Origin: Wenyingzhuangia fucanilytica
GTDB lineage: Bacteria; Bacteroidota; Bacteroidia; Flavobacteriales; Flavobacteriaceae
Direction of reading: 5' to 3'
Length of the DNA stretch: 64,000 bases
Assembly (NCBI RefSeq): GCF_001697185.1
Contig: NZ_CP014224.1
Span: forward strand, 806,001 to 870,000
Shown here: one piece after another, positions 18,541 through 26,914 of the stretch
Layout of the letters: each line of letters starts with the position of its first letter
How positions within the stretch are numbered: position 1 is the first letter of the stretch
Program-made: the position numbers and the translations under genes
Notes under the pieces: model-generated
Databases searched by the model: none
Seen by the model: only the letters and a program-made list of their open reading frames with translations
Told to the model about the DNA's origin: nothing

Positions 18541-19911
18541 ATGAAAAAACGTCAAGCAGTTATCGTTTTTGGGTTTTTGTTGTTGTGTAATTTTATTCAT
18601 GCAGCAGAAATTAAAATCAACTCCTTAAAAGAATTAGCAACCTATGCTGCTAAAAGTGGAAATATCATTGTAATGGAACCGGGAGTTTATCAAATGGAAG
18701 ATTATTTAACTTCAGAAGTTGTTAAAAACACCAAACCAGATAAAGTGGGGAGGTATGCCATGATAAAGTTTTCTGGAAGCCATAATGTTTTTGATTTTAC
18801 GGGAGTAACCATTGAAGTTGATACAAAATTGTTAATTGTGTTTAAAGCACGAGTAAGTGAGTTTTATGTAGAAGGGAGTCATGTACATATTAAAGGATTG
18901 ACTGTTACAGATATCGGAAATCACCCTAAGGCAAAAGGCGGGCATTCGTTTACAGTGGCTGGAGATGATGCGGTGATAGAAAAAGTAACCTTAAATATGA
19001 GTGGATCTTTTCCTTATGGATATGGAGATTTATTAGGAAAAGGAAAAGGAGCTTTGGTGCCTTTAAAAAAGCACAGCGGTATGTGTATAGAAGGTTTGAA
19101 TGATAAGATTATAGATTGTTCTATTTATTCTAAATCTTACGGACACTGTTTTTTTGTGCAAGGAGGTAGAAATGTGCTTTTTGAAAATTGTTATGCAGAA
19201 GGTGTAACTAGAACTACAGACGATATGCTATCTGAAATTTCAGGACCCGCATTTGATGTGAATTTTGCATCGGTATATAAAAATTATGCAGGTGAAAATA
19301 TAATAACTCCTGGCTATACAAAATCTTTAAATGAGTGTGGTTTTCGTATGTACGGAAAAGGTGGTGTAAACGGTGTGAAAACTGGAGCTGTTACTGCGAT
19401 TAATTGTACCGCTAAAAATACACGTATTGGTTTTGCATTTGCTAAAATTACAGGAGATGTATTGATAAAAGATAGCAAAGCTATAGGATGCGAATTAGGA
19501 TACAATGTAGGTGGGTTAACGGTTGAAAATAGTATAGGAGATGCTGTAAACGGACCCTTGTTGTATGTAAATAAAGGAGAAAAGACAACGGTAGAATTGG
19601 CATTGTTGCCTACGGAGTCTAAAACTAAAGTACACGTATTGGCTGCTATTGCTGGAGATTATCATAACATTACTTTAACCAAATGGAGAAATATGAAAAG
19701 AGGACAAAATCTTCCTATAAAAATAGGAGTAACACGTCCGCCAGCAAATAATGGTTTTTCTCCGTTGGGAACGGTTAAAACTTCAGGGATTGTTTTAAAC
19801 AACTCAACAGAAATGTCTGTAGAATTAAATTCTGAATCTAGTGAATGTAAAGTGATTTCTAATGGAGTGGTAGAGGATAAAGGAAATAATAATGAAATTA
19901 TTAAGAAATAA
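18541..19911 (+). CDS. Single-domain beta-helix protein (paralogue C)
   Basis: A 456-aa protein with a signal peptide (ends FIHAA). It has the same domain layout as paralogue B: INSLKELATYAAKSGN near the N-terminus, then SGSFPYGYGDLLGKG, KKHSGMCIEG, SYGHCFFVQGG, TTDDMLSEISGPAFDVNF and SLNECGFRMYG. It shares the invariant Tyr, His, Lys and Arg positions with the other six paralogues, but the segment between SYGH and the EXGXRXY motif differs. It lacks accessory modules, so it is likely periplasmic. Its stop codon abuts the start of the GH43 gene, indicating coupled translation. Function is unassigned beyond polysaccharide processing by a beta-helix fold. Confidence 0.82.
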   Translation: MKKRQAVIVFGFLLLCNFIHAAEIKINSLKELATYAAKSGNIIVMEPGVYQMEDYLTSEVVKNTKPDKVGRYAMIKFSGSHNVFDFTGVTIEVDTKLLIVFKARVSEFYVEGSHVHIKGLTVTDIGNHPKAKGGHSFTVAGDDAVIEKVTLNMSGSFPYGYGDLLGKGKGALVPLKKHSGMCIEGLNDKIIDCSIYSKSYGHCFFVQGGRNVLFENCYAEGVTRTTDDMLSEISGPAFDVNFASVYKNYAGENIITPGYTKSLNECGFRMYGKGGVNGVKTGAVTAINCTAKNTRIGFAFAKITGDVLIKDSKAIGCELGYNVGGLTVENSIGDAVNGPLLYVNKGEKTTVELALLPTESKTKVHVLAAIAGDYHNITLTKWRNMKRGQNLPIKIGVTRPPANNGFSPLGTVKTSGIVLNNSTEMSVELNSESSECKVISNGVVEDKGNNNEIIKK

Positions 19912-19912
19912 A

Positions 19913-21262
19913 ATGAAACATATTGTAATTGTCTTTTTGTGTTTTGTGGGAAACATCTTTGCTCAAAACCCAGTTTTTACTCATGTGTTTACAGCAGACC
20001 CATCACCACATGTTTGGCCAGATAATCCAGATAAATTATGGGTGTATACCAGTCATGATGAGCCAGGGTCTAACAATCATTATGGGATGACAGGATATCA
20101 TGCGTTTTCTACCACAGATATGGTAAACTGGACAGACCATGGACGTATTTTACACTTAGAGAATGTAGCTTGGGCTGAGAGTCATGCTTGGGCCATGGAT
20201 GCTGCTTATTACAGAGGGAATTATTATTTAATTTACTGTATGAAAGAGGCAGGAATTGGTTTGTTTAGAACCGGAATTGCCCGTAGTGACAGACCAGAAG
20301 GGCCTTTTACAGATTTAGGTTATGTAAAAGGAGTTGAGTTTGGTCAGGATCCAGCTTTGTTTATTGATGAGGATGGAACGCCTTATTTATATTGGGGACA
20401 CGATAGAAAATGTTTTGCAGCCGAGTTAAACGACGATTTAATGTCTATTAAACCAGAAACCTACGTGAATTTAACCAAGCAACTAACCCATGTGTTTGAA
20501 GGGCCTTGGGTGCATAAACGCAACGGAAAGTATTATTTAACTTATCCGGGATTGACTCCAAGACGTTGGCCAGAAAAAATGTTTTATGCAGTGGCAGAAA
20601 AACCTTTAGGGCCTTATGAGTTTAAAGGTGTTTTTATAGATGATTTTGATGGGCAAAGTGGAACCAACCATGGAGGGATTGTAAATTACAAAGGAAAAGA
20701 CATTATGTTTTACCACAGTGCATGGTTGTCTGGTGGTTTAAGTGAAACGCGTTCGGCAATGGCCGATTATATGGAGTATGATAAAGAAGGAAATATCATT
20801 CCTATAATTCCATCAAAAAAAGGATTAGGACTTGCAGAACGCACCAAAACTACTTTTTTAATTGAAGCTGAAAGTGGTGTTGCTGCAGGAGGAAAATTGT
20901 ATAATGTATTTGTAGATACTTTTATAAAAGGGTATAGCGGAAAAGGATATGTAACCAATTTTGACAATCCATACGATCATGTGTCTATGTTGGCACAAGT
21001 AGCCAAACCATCAAAATTCAGGTTTAAAGTAGGGTACGCTTCTCCAGATGGAGAATCCAATCACAATATATTAATCAATAGTCATTTGTATAGAGAATTT
21101 AAGTTCCCACAATCAAAAGAATTTACAGAAATAGATTTTGGAATTGTGGAGTTAAAGGAAGGTGATAATAACATCCGAATTTTTAAAAGAGATTGGAAGC
21201 CATCCAAAGGACAATTAGCTGTTGATTACATAAAATTAGAACAAGTTTTTGAGAATAAATAA
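19913..21262 (+). CDS. GH43 family glycosidase with C-terminal CBM6-like domain
   Basis: I choose ATG 19913 (449 aa) because it directly precedes the signal peptide MKHIVIVFLCFVGNIFAQ. A start at 19892 would add seven residues and overlap the previous gene by 20 nt. The five-bladed propeller residues are visible: general base Asp29 in TADPSPH, pKa modulator Asp146 in GQDPALF and general acid Glu196 in FEGPWVHK. The C-terminal part (about 310-449, starting FLIEAESG) looks like a CBM6/CBM35-type beta-sandwich. GH43 enzymes are inverting beta-xylosidases, alpha-L-arabinofuranosidases or galactosidases. It sits in the operon with GH39 and GH28-like genes, so it likely trims oligosaccharides in the periplasm. 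The exact sugar is unknown. Confidence 0.9.
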   Translation: MKHIVIVFLCFVGNIFAQNPVFTHVFTADPSPHVWPDNPDKLWVYTSHDEPGSNNHYGMTGYHAFSTTDMVNWTDHGRILHLENVAWAESHAWAMDAAYYRGNYYLIYCMKEAGIGLFRTGIARSDRPEGPFTDLGYVKGVEFGQDPALFIDEDGTPYLYWGHDRKCFAAELNDDLMSIKPETYVNLTKQLTHVFEGPWVHKRNGKYYLTYPGLTPRRWPEKMFYAVAEKPLGPYEFKGVFIDDFDGQSGTNHGGIVNYKGKDIMFYHSAWLSGGLSETRSAMADYMEYDKEGNIIPIIPSKKGLGLAERTKTTFLIEAESGVAAGGKLYNVFVDTFIKGYSGKGYVTNFDNPYDHVSMLAQVAKPSKFRFKVGYASPDGESNHNILINSHLYREFKFPQSKEFTEIDFGIVELKEGDNNIRIFKRDWKPSKGQLAVDYIKLEQVFENK

Positions 21263-21272
21263 CATATATAAT

Positions 21273-22778
21273 ATGGATAAAATGATTGATAAATTAAGAA
21301 AAACAATACTGCTGTGTAGTGTACTAATCTTTGTAGGATTTAGCGCTTATGCCCAAAAAGTAAAGGTGTATCCTGCACCCAAAGAAATTGAGTTATCTAC
21401 CTTTTTTAAGGTAAGCGTAGCCTCACAAAACGTACCTGTTTATAAAACTAAAATTCCGCCATCTACACCCATTCCGCGTTTAAATCCAAACAGAGGAGAC
21501 TTTGGATTGGCTTCTGTGGCATCTTTTGATATGAATGATGCTGTTACAGTTTCTGTGGAATCTCCAGAAGAAGTAAAATCGGTAAAAATCTTACCAAGTT
21601 CTTATGGTATAAAACCTGTTTTTAAAGGGAATACAGTCACTTTTGAATTAAATCACCCAGGGCATGTAACAGTAGAAATTAATGGAGAATGGCATGAGTC
21701 TTTGCATATTTTGGCAAATCCTTTTGAAAAAAATATTCCTGATCCTAAAGACCCAAATGTGATTTATTTTGGACCAGGAGTTCATGAGGTTTCTCAATTA
21801 ACCATTTCTGACAATCAAACTATTTATTTAGCAGGTGGAGCTTATGTTCGTTGTGTGTTGCCAGAACAAGAAGATGAAATAGAAATTAGAGGTCATGTAA
21901 GAAAAAAGCCAACATTTATTTTAGAAGGAAAAAATGTGGCTATTAAAGGACGTGGAATTATTGATCAGAGTAGCATTCCTAAAAAAGTAAGACGTTATAC
22001 TATTTTAGCTCATAAAGCACAAGATGTAACTATTGAGGGGGTGACTATTTTTGATCCAAGTCACTGGACGATTCCTATTCAAAGTTGTGATGATGTACAC
22101 GTAGATAATATTAAGATTTTTGGTTGGAGAGGAAATGCCGATGGAGTAGATATTACTAGTAGTAGAGATCTTTTGGTAGAAAATTGTTTTATGAGAACTT
22201 TTGATGATGCTGTGGTTGTAAAATCTTTTGGAGGTTATGGAGAAGTAGTGAACAATGTACATACCCGAAAATGTGTGGTGTGGAATGAATTGGCTCATGC
22301 TTTAAGTATTGGGGCTGAGGTACACGAAAATATTAGCAACGTAGTTTTTGAAGATTGTGATGTGATTCATGACAAAGGAAGAGAAACAGCCTTAAGAGTA
22401 TATCATTGTGACCATGCAGTTATTAGTGATGTAACTTTTGACAATATTAGAATTGAAGAAGCTCGTAGGTTAATTTCATGTTGGATTGGAAAAACAAGGT
22501 GGACAGAAACAGAAGAAAGAGGTCACATTAAAAATGTAACGTTTAAAAATATTACAGCTACATCTGCACCTATAGATCCTACGCTTACGGGTTTTCAGGA
22601 TGGGCCAGATTGGAAACCCTACATTATTAAAGACCATGCTAGTATGGAGTTAGTAGGGTATGATGCAGACCATATAGTAGAAGATGTTGTTTTTGACAAT
22701 GTTGTTCTAGATGGTAAAAAAGTAGAAGCAAAAAATGTGACAGCAAATGAGTTTGTTAAGAATGTTAAATTTAAATAA
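21273..22778 (+). CDS. GH28/GH49-like beta-helix glycosidase
   Basis: Start taken at ATG 21273 (501 aa); an upstream TTG at 21249 would overlap the GH43 stop. The signal peptide ends SAYAQ. An N-terminal beta-sandwich (about 20-140) precedes a parallel beta-helix that starts YFGPGVHEVSQLTISDNQTI, typical of bacterial polygalacturonase-like enzymes. Aspartates align with the GH28 catalytic set: NADGVDI (Asp290 at the end of this motif) and FDDAVVVKS (Asp311-Asp312). The usual GHG and RIK motifs are replaced by ALSIGAE and ALRVYH, so this is a divergent GH28 or a GH49-like member. It belongs to a different beta-helix family from the seven paralogues A-G. It probably hydrolyses a uronate or neutral-sugar linkage in the periplasm. 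Confidence 0.78.
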   Translation: MDKMIDKLRKTILLCSVLIFVGFSAYAQKVKVYPAPKEIELSTFFKVSVASQNVPVYKTKIPPSTPIPRLNPNRGDFGLASVASFDMNDAVTVSVESPEEVKSVKILPSSYGIKPVFKGNTVTFELNHPGHVTVEINGEWHESLHILANPFEKNIPDPKDPNVIYFGPGVHEVSQLTISDNQTIYLAGGAYVRCVLPEQEDEIEIRGHVRKKPTFILEGKNVAIKGRGIIDQSSIPKKVRRYTILAHKAQDVTIEGVTIFDPSHWTIPIQSCDDVHVDNIKIFGWRGNADGVDITSSRDLLVENCFMRTFDDAVVVKSFGGYGEVVNNVHTRKCVVWNELAHALSIGAEVHENISNVVFEDCDVIHDKGRETALRVYHCDHAVISDVTFDNIRIEEARRLISCWIGKTRWTETEERGHIKNVTFKNITATSAPIDPTLTGFQDGPDWKPYIIKDHASMELVGYDADHIVEDVVFDNVVLDGKKVEAKNVTANEFVKNVKFK

Positions 22779-22793
22779 TTAGATAAAATTAAT

Positions 22794-24428
22794 ATGAAGA
22801 AATTATTGATTACCGGAGCTTTTATGCTGTCCATGTTTACTGCATTTTCGCAAGATGTTAAAGTAAAAGCCAGCCAAAGTGGAGAAAAATTCGAGCATTT
22901 TTGGAGTAAAAGTGTAGGAGCGGGTAGAGCTAACGAAGGTTTACGTGCTGGATGGTTAGAGCAATTAGAAAAAGTACAACAAGAATGTGGATTTGAGTTT
23001 GTAAGATTTCACGGAATTTTTCATGATGATATGTTTCCTGTTTTTGAAAAAGATGGAAAATACACGTACAATTGGCAATACATAGATGATTTGTTTGATA
23101 GAATGTTAGACTTAAATGTTCGTCCGTTTGTGGAATTGGCATTTTTTCCAACACCTTTGGCGGCAGAAAATAGTAAAACTCAATTTTGGTGGAAAGCCAA
23201 TATTACTCCAGACGAATCTAAATATGGTGAATGGCATAATTTGGTAAAAGCATTTACGCAACACTGTGTAGATCGTTATGGAATTGATGAGGTGTTAACT
23301 TGGTATTTTGAAGTGTGGAATGAACCGAACTTACATTACGGATTTTTTGATGGAACCAAATCTCAATATTTTGAATTGTACAAACAATCTGTTTTGGCTG
23401 TGCGTTCTGTAGATGAACGTTTAAAAGTAGGAGGACCTTCTAGTAGTAATTTTGTAGCCGATGGTCGTTACGATGGAGAAGTAGAAAGTAGAAGTGGAGA
23501 CTTAATTACGTTTACTGCAGATAATATTAACGATTTAGAATGGAAAGGATCTTGGATAGAAGACTTTTTAGCATACTGTGAAAAAGAAAAACTTCCTGTA
23601 GATTTTGTGTCTACACATCCTTACCCAACAGATTATCCTTTTAACCCAACCACAGGAAAAGGAAAAGATTTTTCTAGATATGTAAACTCTACTAAAGATG
23701 ATATTGAATGGTTAAACAAAACCATCAAAAAAAGTGCTTATCCTAATGCTGAAATTCATTTAACAGAATGGAATACAAGTCCAAATAGTAGAGATGCCAT
23801 GCACGACTTTTTACCACCAGCAGCCTATATTACCAAAGTAAATTTAGATTGTATTGGCTTAACCAATTCATTAGCTTTTTGGACGTTTACAGATATTTTT
23901 GAAGAAAAAGGTGGAGGAGAAAGTATTTTTCATGGAGGTTTTGGAATGATTAATTATCAAGGTTTGGTAAAACCATCTTACCATGCATACAGAATGTTAC
24001 ATCATTTAGGAGATGAAAAATTATTTAAAAACGATTACTTGTTTGTGAGTCGTAAATCAGGAAATGGAAAAGTAGTGGCTTTGGCTTATAATTATCCAGA
24101 AGATCATTACAACGCAGTGCCATCAAGTATAAAGAAAATTGATAAGTACGAGAACGGAAAAACTCGTCAGTTAAAATTTAAGTTAACAGATTTAAAACCT
24201 GGAACTCAGTTTAAAATAGAAACTTTAGATAAAGATCACGGTAATATTTATAATTACTGGGAAAAAATGGGGAAACCAGAACCGCCAACACGAGAACAAA
24301 TAAAAGTGATGAAGCAATATGCAGAAGGACTTAAAACAGAAATTATCACCGCTAATAAAAAAGGTGTGGTAGAATTAGATAGAGAGCTTTCTCCGTGGAG
24401 TTTGGTTTTAATAGAACAAGTAAATTAA
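22794..24428 (+). CDS. GH39 family glycosidase (beta-xylosidase / alpha-L-iduronidase type)
   Basis: A 544-aa protein with a signal peptide (ends FTAFSQ). The (beta/alpha)8 barrel is recognisable from HFWSKSVGAGRANEGLR and FVRFHGIFHDD. The acid/base is Glu177 in FEVWNEPNLHYGFFDGT and the nucleophile is Glu325 in HLTEWNTSP. GH39 contains beta-xylosidases and alpha-L-iduronidases; both would suit a sulfated uronate/xylose glycan, and sequence alone does not choose. It is the last gene of the operon that starts at 9418, 15 nt after the GH28-like gene, and is followed by a good terminator. Confidence 0.92.
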   Translation: MKKLLITGAFMLSMFTAFSQDVKVKASQSGEKFEHFWSKSVGAGRANEGLRAGWLEQLEKVQQECGFEFVRFHGIFHDDMFPVFEKDGKYTYNWQYIDDLFDRMLDLNVRPFVELAFFPTPLAAENSKTQFWWKANITPDESKYGEWHNLVKAFTQHCVDRYGIDEVLTWYFEVWNEPNLHYGFFDGTKSQYFELYKQSVLAVRSVDERLKVGGPSSSNFVADGRYDGEVESRSGDLITFTADNINDLEWKGSWIEDFLAYCEKEKLPVDFVSTHPYPTDYPFNPTTGKGKDFSRYVNSTKDDIEWLNKTIKKSAYPNAEIHLTEWNTSPNSRDAMHDFLPPAAYITKVNLDCIGLTNSLAFWTFTDIFEEKGGGESIFHGGFGMINYQGLVKPSYHAYRMLHHLGDEKLFKNDYLFVSRKSGNGKVVALAYNYPEDHYNAVPSSIKKIDKYENGKTRQLKFKLTDLKPGTQFKIETLDKDHGNIYNYWEKMGKPEPPTREQIKVMKQYAEGLKTEIITANKKGVVELDRELSPWSLVLIEQVN

Positions 24429-24471
24429 AGCCTTTATTTAGTAGAAAGAGGTGTTTAAATACTCTTTTTTA

Positions 24472-24505
24472 AACCTTGCAAGTATTATTATTTGCAAGGT
24501 TTTTT
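24472..24505 (+). terminator. Rho-independent terminator of the 9.4-24.4 kb operon
   Basis: AACCTTGCAA (24472-24481) pairs with TTGCAAGGTT (24492-24501) in a perfect 10-bp stem with a 10-nt loop, then a T run. It closes the operon ending in GH39. The rest of the 349-bp gap to the sigma gene holds the next operator and promoter (24571-24635) and an AT-rich leader in which I see nothing else. Confidence 0.9.
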
Positions 24506-24570
24506 GTGTGAAAAAATATTGTGGTAAATTTTAATAAACCACACATAATCCCTTGTTATTGTAGTATAAA

Positions 24571-24635
24571 GAAACATAATTTACATGATAAGAACCATAG
24601 TTTATACGGATTGTGTATTTGACTATGTACTTTTA
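24571..24635 (+). promoter_or_regulatory. Best-conserved direct-repeat operator, upstream of the ECF sigma gene
   Basis: Distal half-site GAAACATAATTTACA (24571-24585) and proximal half-site GAACCATAGTTTATA (24592-24606) match each other at 12 of 15 positions, with a 21-bp period. The -7-like element TACTTTTA (24628-24635) is at the standard distance. This copy makes the direct-repeat nature of the element clearest. It implies that the sigma/FecR/SusCD unit belongs to the same regulon as the enzymes. Confidence 0.7.
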
Positions 24636-24777
24636 TGCATAACCTTAAAACTAAAAATGTTTTAAATAATTAAAGGAAGTGTTGATCACTAGGTCATGGT
24701 CGTAAAATAAGGTGTAAAGAAGTATAAAAGAATTTTGAATTCTTTAAATAAAAAAGAATTACTATTAATTTTTTGAT

Positions 24778-25359
24778 ATGATATTAGATAACGAAAACCA
24801 ATTAGTTAAAGATTTAATTGCTGGAAACGAAAATGCTTTTCGAAAGTTATTTGATATGTATAAAAATGACTTGTATAAGTATAGCTTAAGTATGGTTGTT
24901 TCTAAGGATTATGCCGAAGAAATAGTACAGGATGTTTTTATGACCATATGGTTAAAAAGAGCTTCTTTAAATCTTGAGATGTCTTTTAGAGCCTATATTT
25001 TTACCATTACTCGTAATAAAACCATTAAGTTTTTAAAAAAAGCAGCAAATAGCCAAAAACTTAGGCAAGAAGTATTTTATAAAAGTCAAAAATTTGCCAA
25101 ACCTACAGATATAAATCTTAGAGAGACCGAACTAGAGAATTTAAAAGAAAAAGCATTAAAAAACTTATCTCCTAAAAAACGTGAGATTTTTGATATGTCT
25201 AGAGAAGAGGAAAAAAGTTATGAAGAGATTGCTGCTGAGTTAGGAATTTCAGTTAATACAGTTAAAAATCAAATGAGTAAATCTTTAGGGATTCTTAGGG
25301 ATTATTTATTAAAAAATAGTGATGTTGTATTAATACTTTTTATATCCTTTATAGGTTAA
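24778..25359 (+). CDS. ECF RNA polymerase sigma factor (sigma-70 family, Bacteroidetes type)
   Basis: A 193-aa protein with sigma region 2 (about 15-80, including YKNDLYKYSLSMVVSKDYAE and QDVFMTIW) and region 4 (about 125-180, LSPKKREIFDMSREEEKSYEEIAAELGISVNTVKNQM) with its helix-turn-helix. This type is normally held inactive by a FecR anti-sigma factor and released when an STN-domain SusC senses substrate. The FecR, STN-SusC and SusD genes follow in order, so it most likely activates them. Unusually, 295 bp separate it from fecR, so the FecR/SusCD genes probably have their own sigma-dependent promoter. The C-terminus is hydrophobic (VVLILFISFIG). Confidence 0.93.
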   Translation: MILDNENQLVKDLIAGNENAFRKLFDMYKNDLYKYSLSMVVSKDYAEEIVQDVFMTIWLKRASLNLEMSFRAYIFTITRNKTIKFLKKAANSQKLRQEVFYKSQKFAKPTDINLRETELENLKEKALKNLSPKKREIFDMSREEEKSYEEIAAELGISVNTVKNQMSKSLGILRDYLLKNSDVVLILFISFIG

Positions 25360-25606
25360 TCTTTACTTTCTTACTCAATTCTCGTAATTTTTTATCTAAA
25401 ATAAGTGACTTTGTTACTTGTATAAATTTACTCTTTATTAAAACAGTAAGTTTTCTTTTTAACACCGTGTAAATCAATAGGTTTGGTGTTTGTGGTATTG
25501 GTTCTTAATAGTTTGTTTAATTGTGTTTTGTTTGGTTTTTTAGGTATTGTTTTGAGGTTTTTTTAATAAAAATTAAAAATAATTGAATTATTGATAGTAC
25601 TAAAAG

Positions 25607-25636
25607 AAGTTTCAGGGGTATTATATATAGAAACTT
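25607..25636 (+). promoter_or_regulatory. Inverted repeat in the sigma-FecR gap, candidate ECF-dependent promoter region
   Basis: AAGTTTC (25607-25613) and GAAACTT (25630-25636) form an inverted repeat around CAGGGGTATTATATATA, just 18 bp upstream of the FecR start. The rest of the 295-bp gap (25360-25654) is AT/T-rich with no gene visible. Its placement suggests a promoter or operator for fecR-susC-susD; this is inference only. Confidence 0.35.
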
Positions 25637-25654
25637 GTTCTAAGGATGAATTAA

Positions 25655-26812
25655 ATGAAAGAACTATTTAGAAAATATTTAAGAAGAGAATGCTCTCAAA
25701 AAGAAATAGAGCAAATTGTAGCCTATTTAAAAAGTAAAGAGGATTTATCTGATATTCCAACTTTTGAAGAAGTTTCAAAGTTATTAGAAACCTATCCTGA
25801 TATAGATGAAGGAGCAGGAAATAAAATTTATGATAACATTATAAAAAACAATCCAAAGAAATCGGTTTTAGTTAAAAAACTACAACCATTTTGGAAGTAT
25901 GCAGCAGCAGCTATTTTTATTGGATTTATCACAACAAGTTATTTGTTTAAAAATGAATGGTTTGTTAGTAATCCAGAAGCTATATCTGTAACTGCAAGTA
26001 ATGATATTCAACCAGGTAAAAGCAAAGCTATTTTAACTTTAGGAGATGGATCTGTGGTTGTTTTGGACGAAGGAAAAATTTACCAAGACGAGGTTACCAA
26101 TAGCGATGGCGAACAAATAGTTTATCAAGCCAAAGAAAAGAATATCTCCAAAAAGGAATTCAATTACTTAACCATACCAAGAGGTGGTAAGTTTTTAATA
26201 ACATTATCTGACGGAACAAAGGTCTGGTTAAATTCAGAATCTCAATTAAAATATCCAACAACATTTGAAAAAGGAGAAGTGAGAGTTGTAGAGCTTGTAT
26301 ACGGAGAAGCATATTTTGATGTTTCTCCTAGTACAAACCACCATGGGGCAAAGTTTGTGGTTCTTAATCAATCTCAAAAGATTGAAGTGTTAGGTACAGA
26401 GTTTAATGTTAAAGCTTATAAAGGAGATGCTAATATTTGCACCACTTTAGTTGAAGGAAAAGTTAAAGTGAATTCTGGGGCAATTGGACAAGAATTAAAA
26501 CCATCAGAACAAATAAAATTAAATGTTCGCAATCAACAGTTTTCTAAAGTAACTACAGTAGATGTATATAATGAAATATCATGGAAAGAAGGGGTTTTTA
26601 GTTTTAGAAAAAAATCGTTGTTAGAAATTTCAAAAGTATTATCACGTTGGTATGATGTTGATATGCATTTTGAAAATACAAAACTTAAAAACAAAGGCTT
26701 TAATGGAGTTTTAGGAAAAGATCAAAACTTAATAGAAATATTAGATAATTTAAAACGCCTACATGCAATTCAAGATTATAAAATAATAGAAAAAACAATT
26801 ATGATAAAATAA
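25655..26812 (+). CDS. FecR family anti-sigma factor
   Basis: A 385-aa inner-membrane protein. A cytoplasmic N-terminal region (1-75) of the kind that binds the sigma factor is followed by one membrane helix (about 80-98, WKYAAAAIFIGFITTSYLF). The periplasmic FecR domain (about 170-275) has YLTIPRGGKFLITLSDGTKVWLNSESQLKYP. A C-terminal DUF4974-type domain (about 305-385) ends YKIIEKTIMIK. It relays the signal from the STN domain of the adjacent SusC to the ECF sigma factor. It precedes SusC by 102 bp. Length and layout are typical of the family. Confidence 0.94.
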   Translation: MKELFRKYLRRECSQKEIEQIVAYLKSKEDLSDIPTFEEVSKLLETYPDIDEGAGNKIYDNIIKNNPKKSVLVKKLQPFWKYAAAAIFIGFITTSYLFKNEWFVSNPEAISVTASNDIQPGKSKAILTLGDGSVVVLDEGKIYQDEVTNSDGEQIVYQAKEKNISKKEFNYLTIPRGGKFLITLSDGTKVWLNSESQLKYPTTFEKGEVRVVELVYGEAYFDVSPSTNHHGAKFVVLNQSQKIEVLGTEFNVKAYKGDANICTTLVEGKVKVNSGAIGQELKPSEQIKLNVRNQQFSKVTTVDVYNEISWKEGVFSFRKKSLLEISKVLSRWYDVDMHFENTKLKNKGFNGVLGKDQNLIEILDNLKRLHAIQDYKIIEKTIMIK

Positions 26813-26823
26813 AAAAAAACAGA

Positions 26824-26861
26824 GAGCGAAGTCAAATATTTTGCGGTACTAGCTTCGTCTC
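26824..26861 (+). other. Leader stem-loop between fecR and susC
   Basis: GAGCGAAG (26824-26831) pairs with CTTCGtCTC (26853-26861, one bulged T), with a 21-nt loop. No T run follows. It may shape translation or differential expression of the downstream SusC mRNA; evidence is structural only. Confidence 0.35.
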
Positions 26862-26914
26862 CCTGATGAGAGTAATAACTAAACAAAAATGTCTAATTAA
26901 CACAATGCAAATTT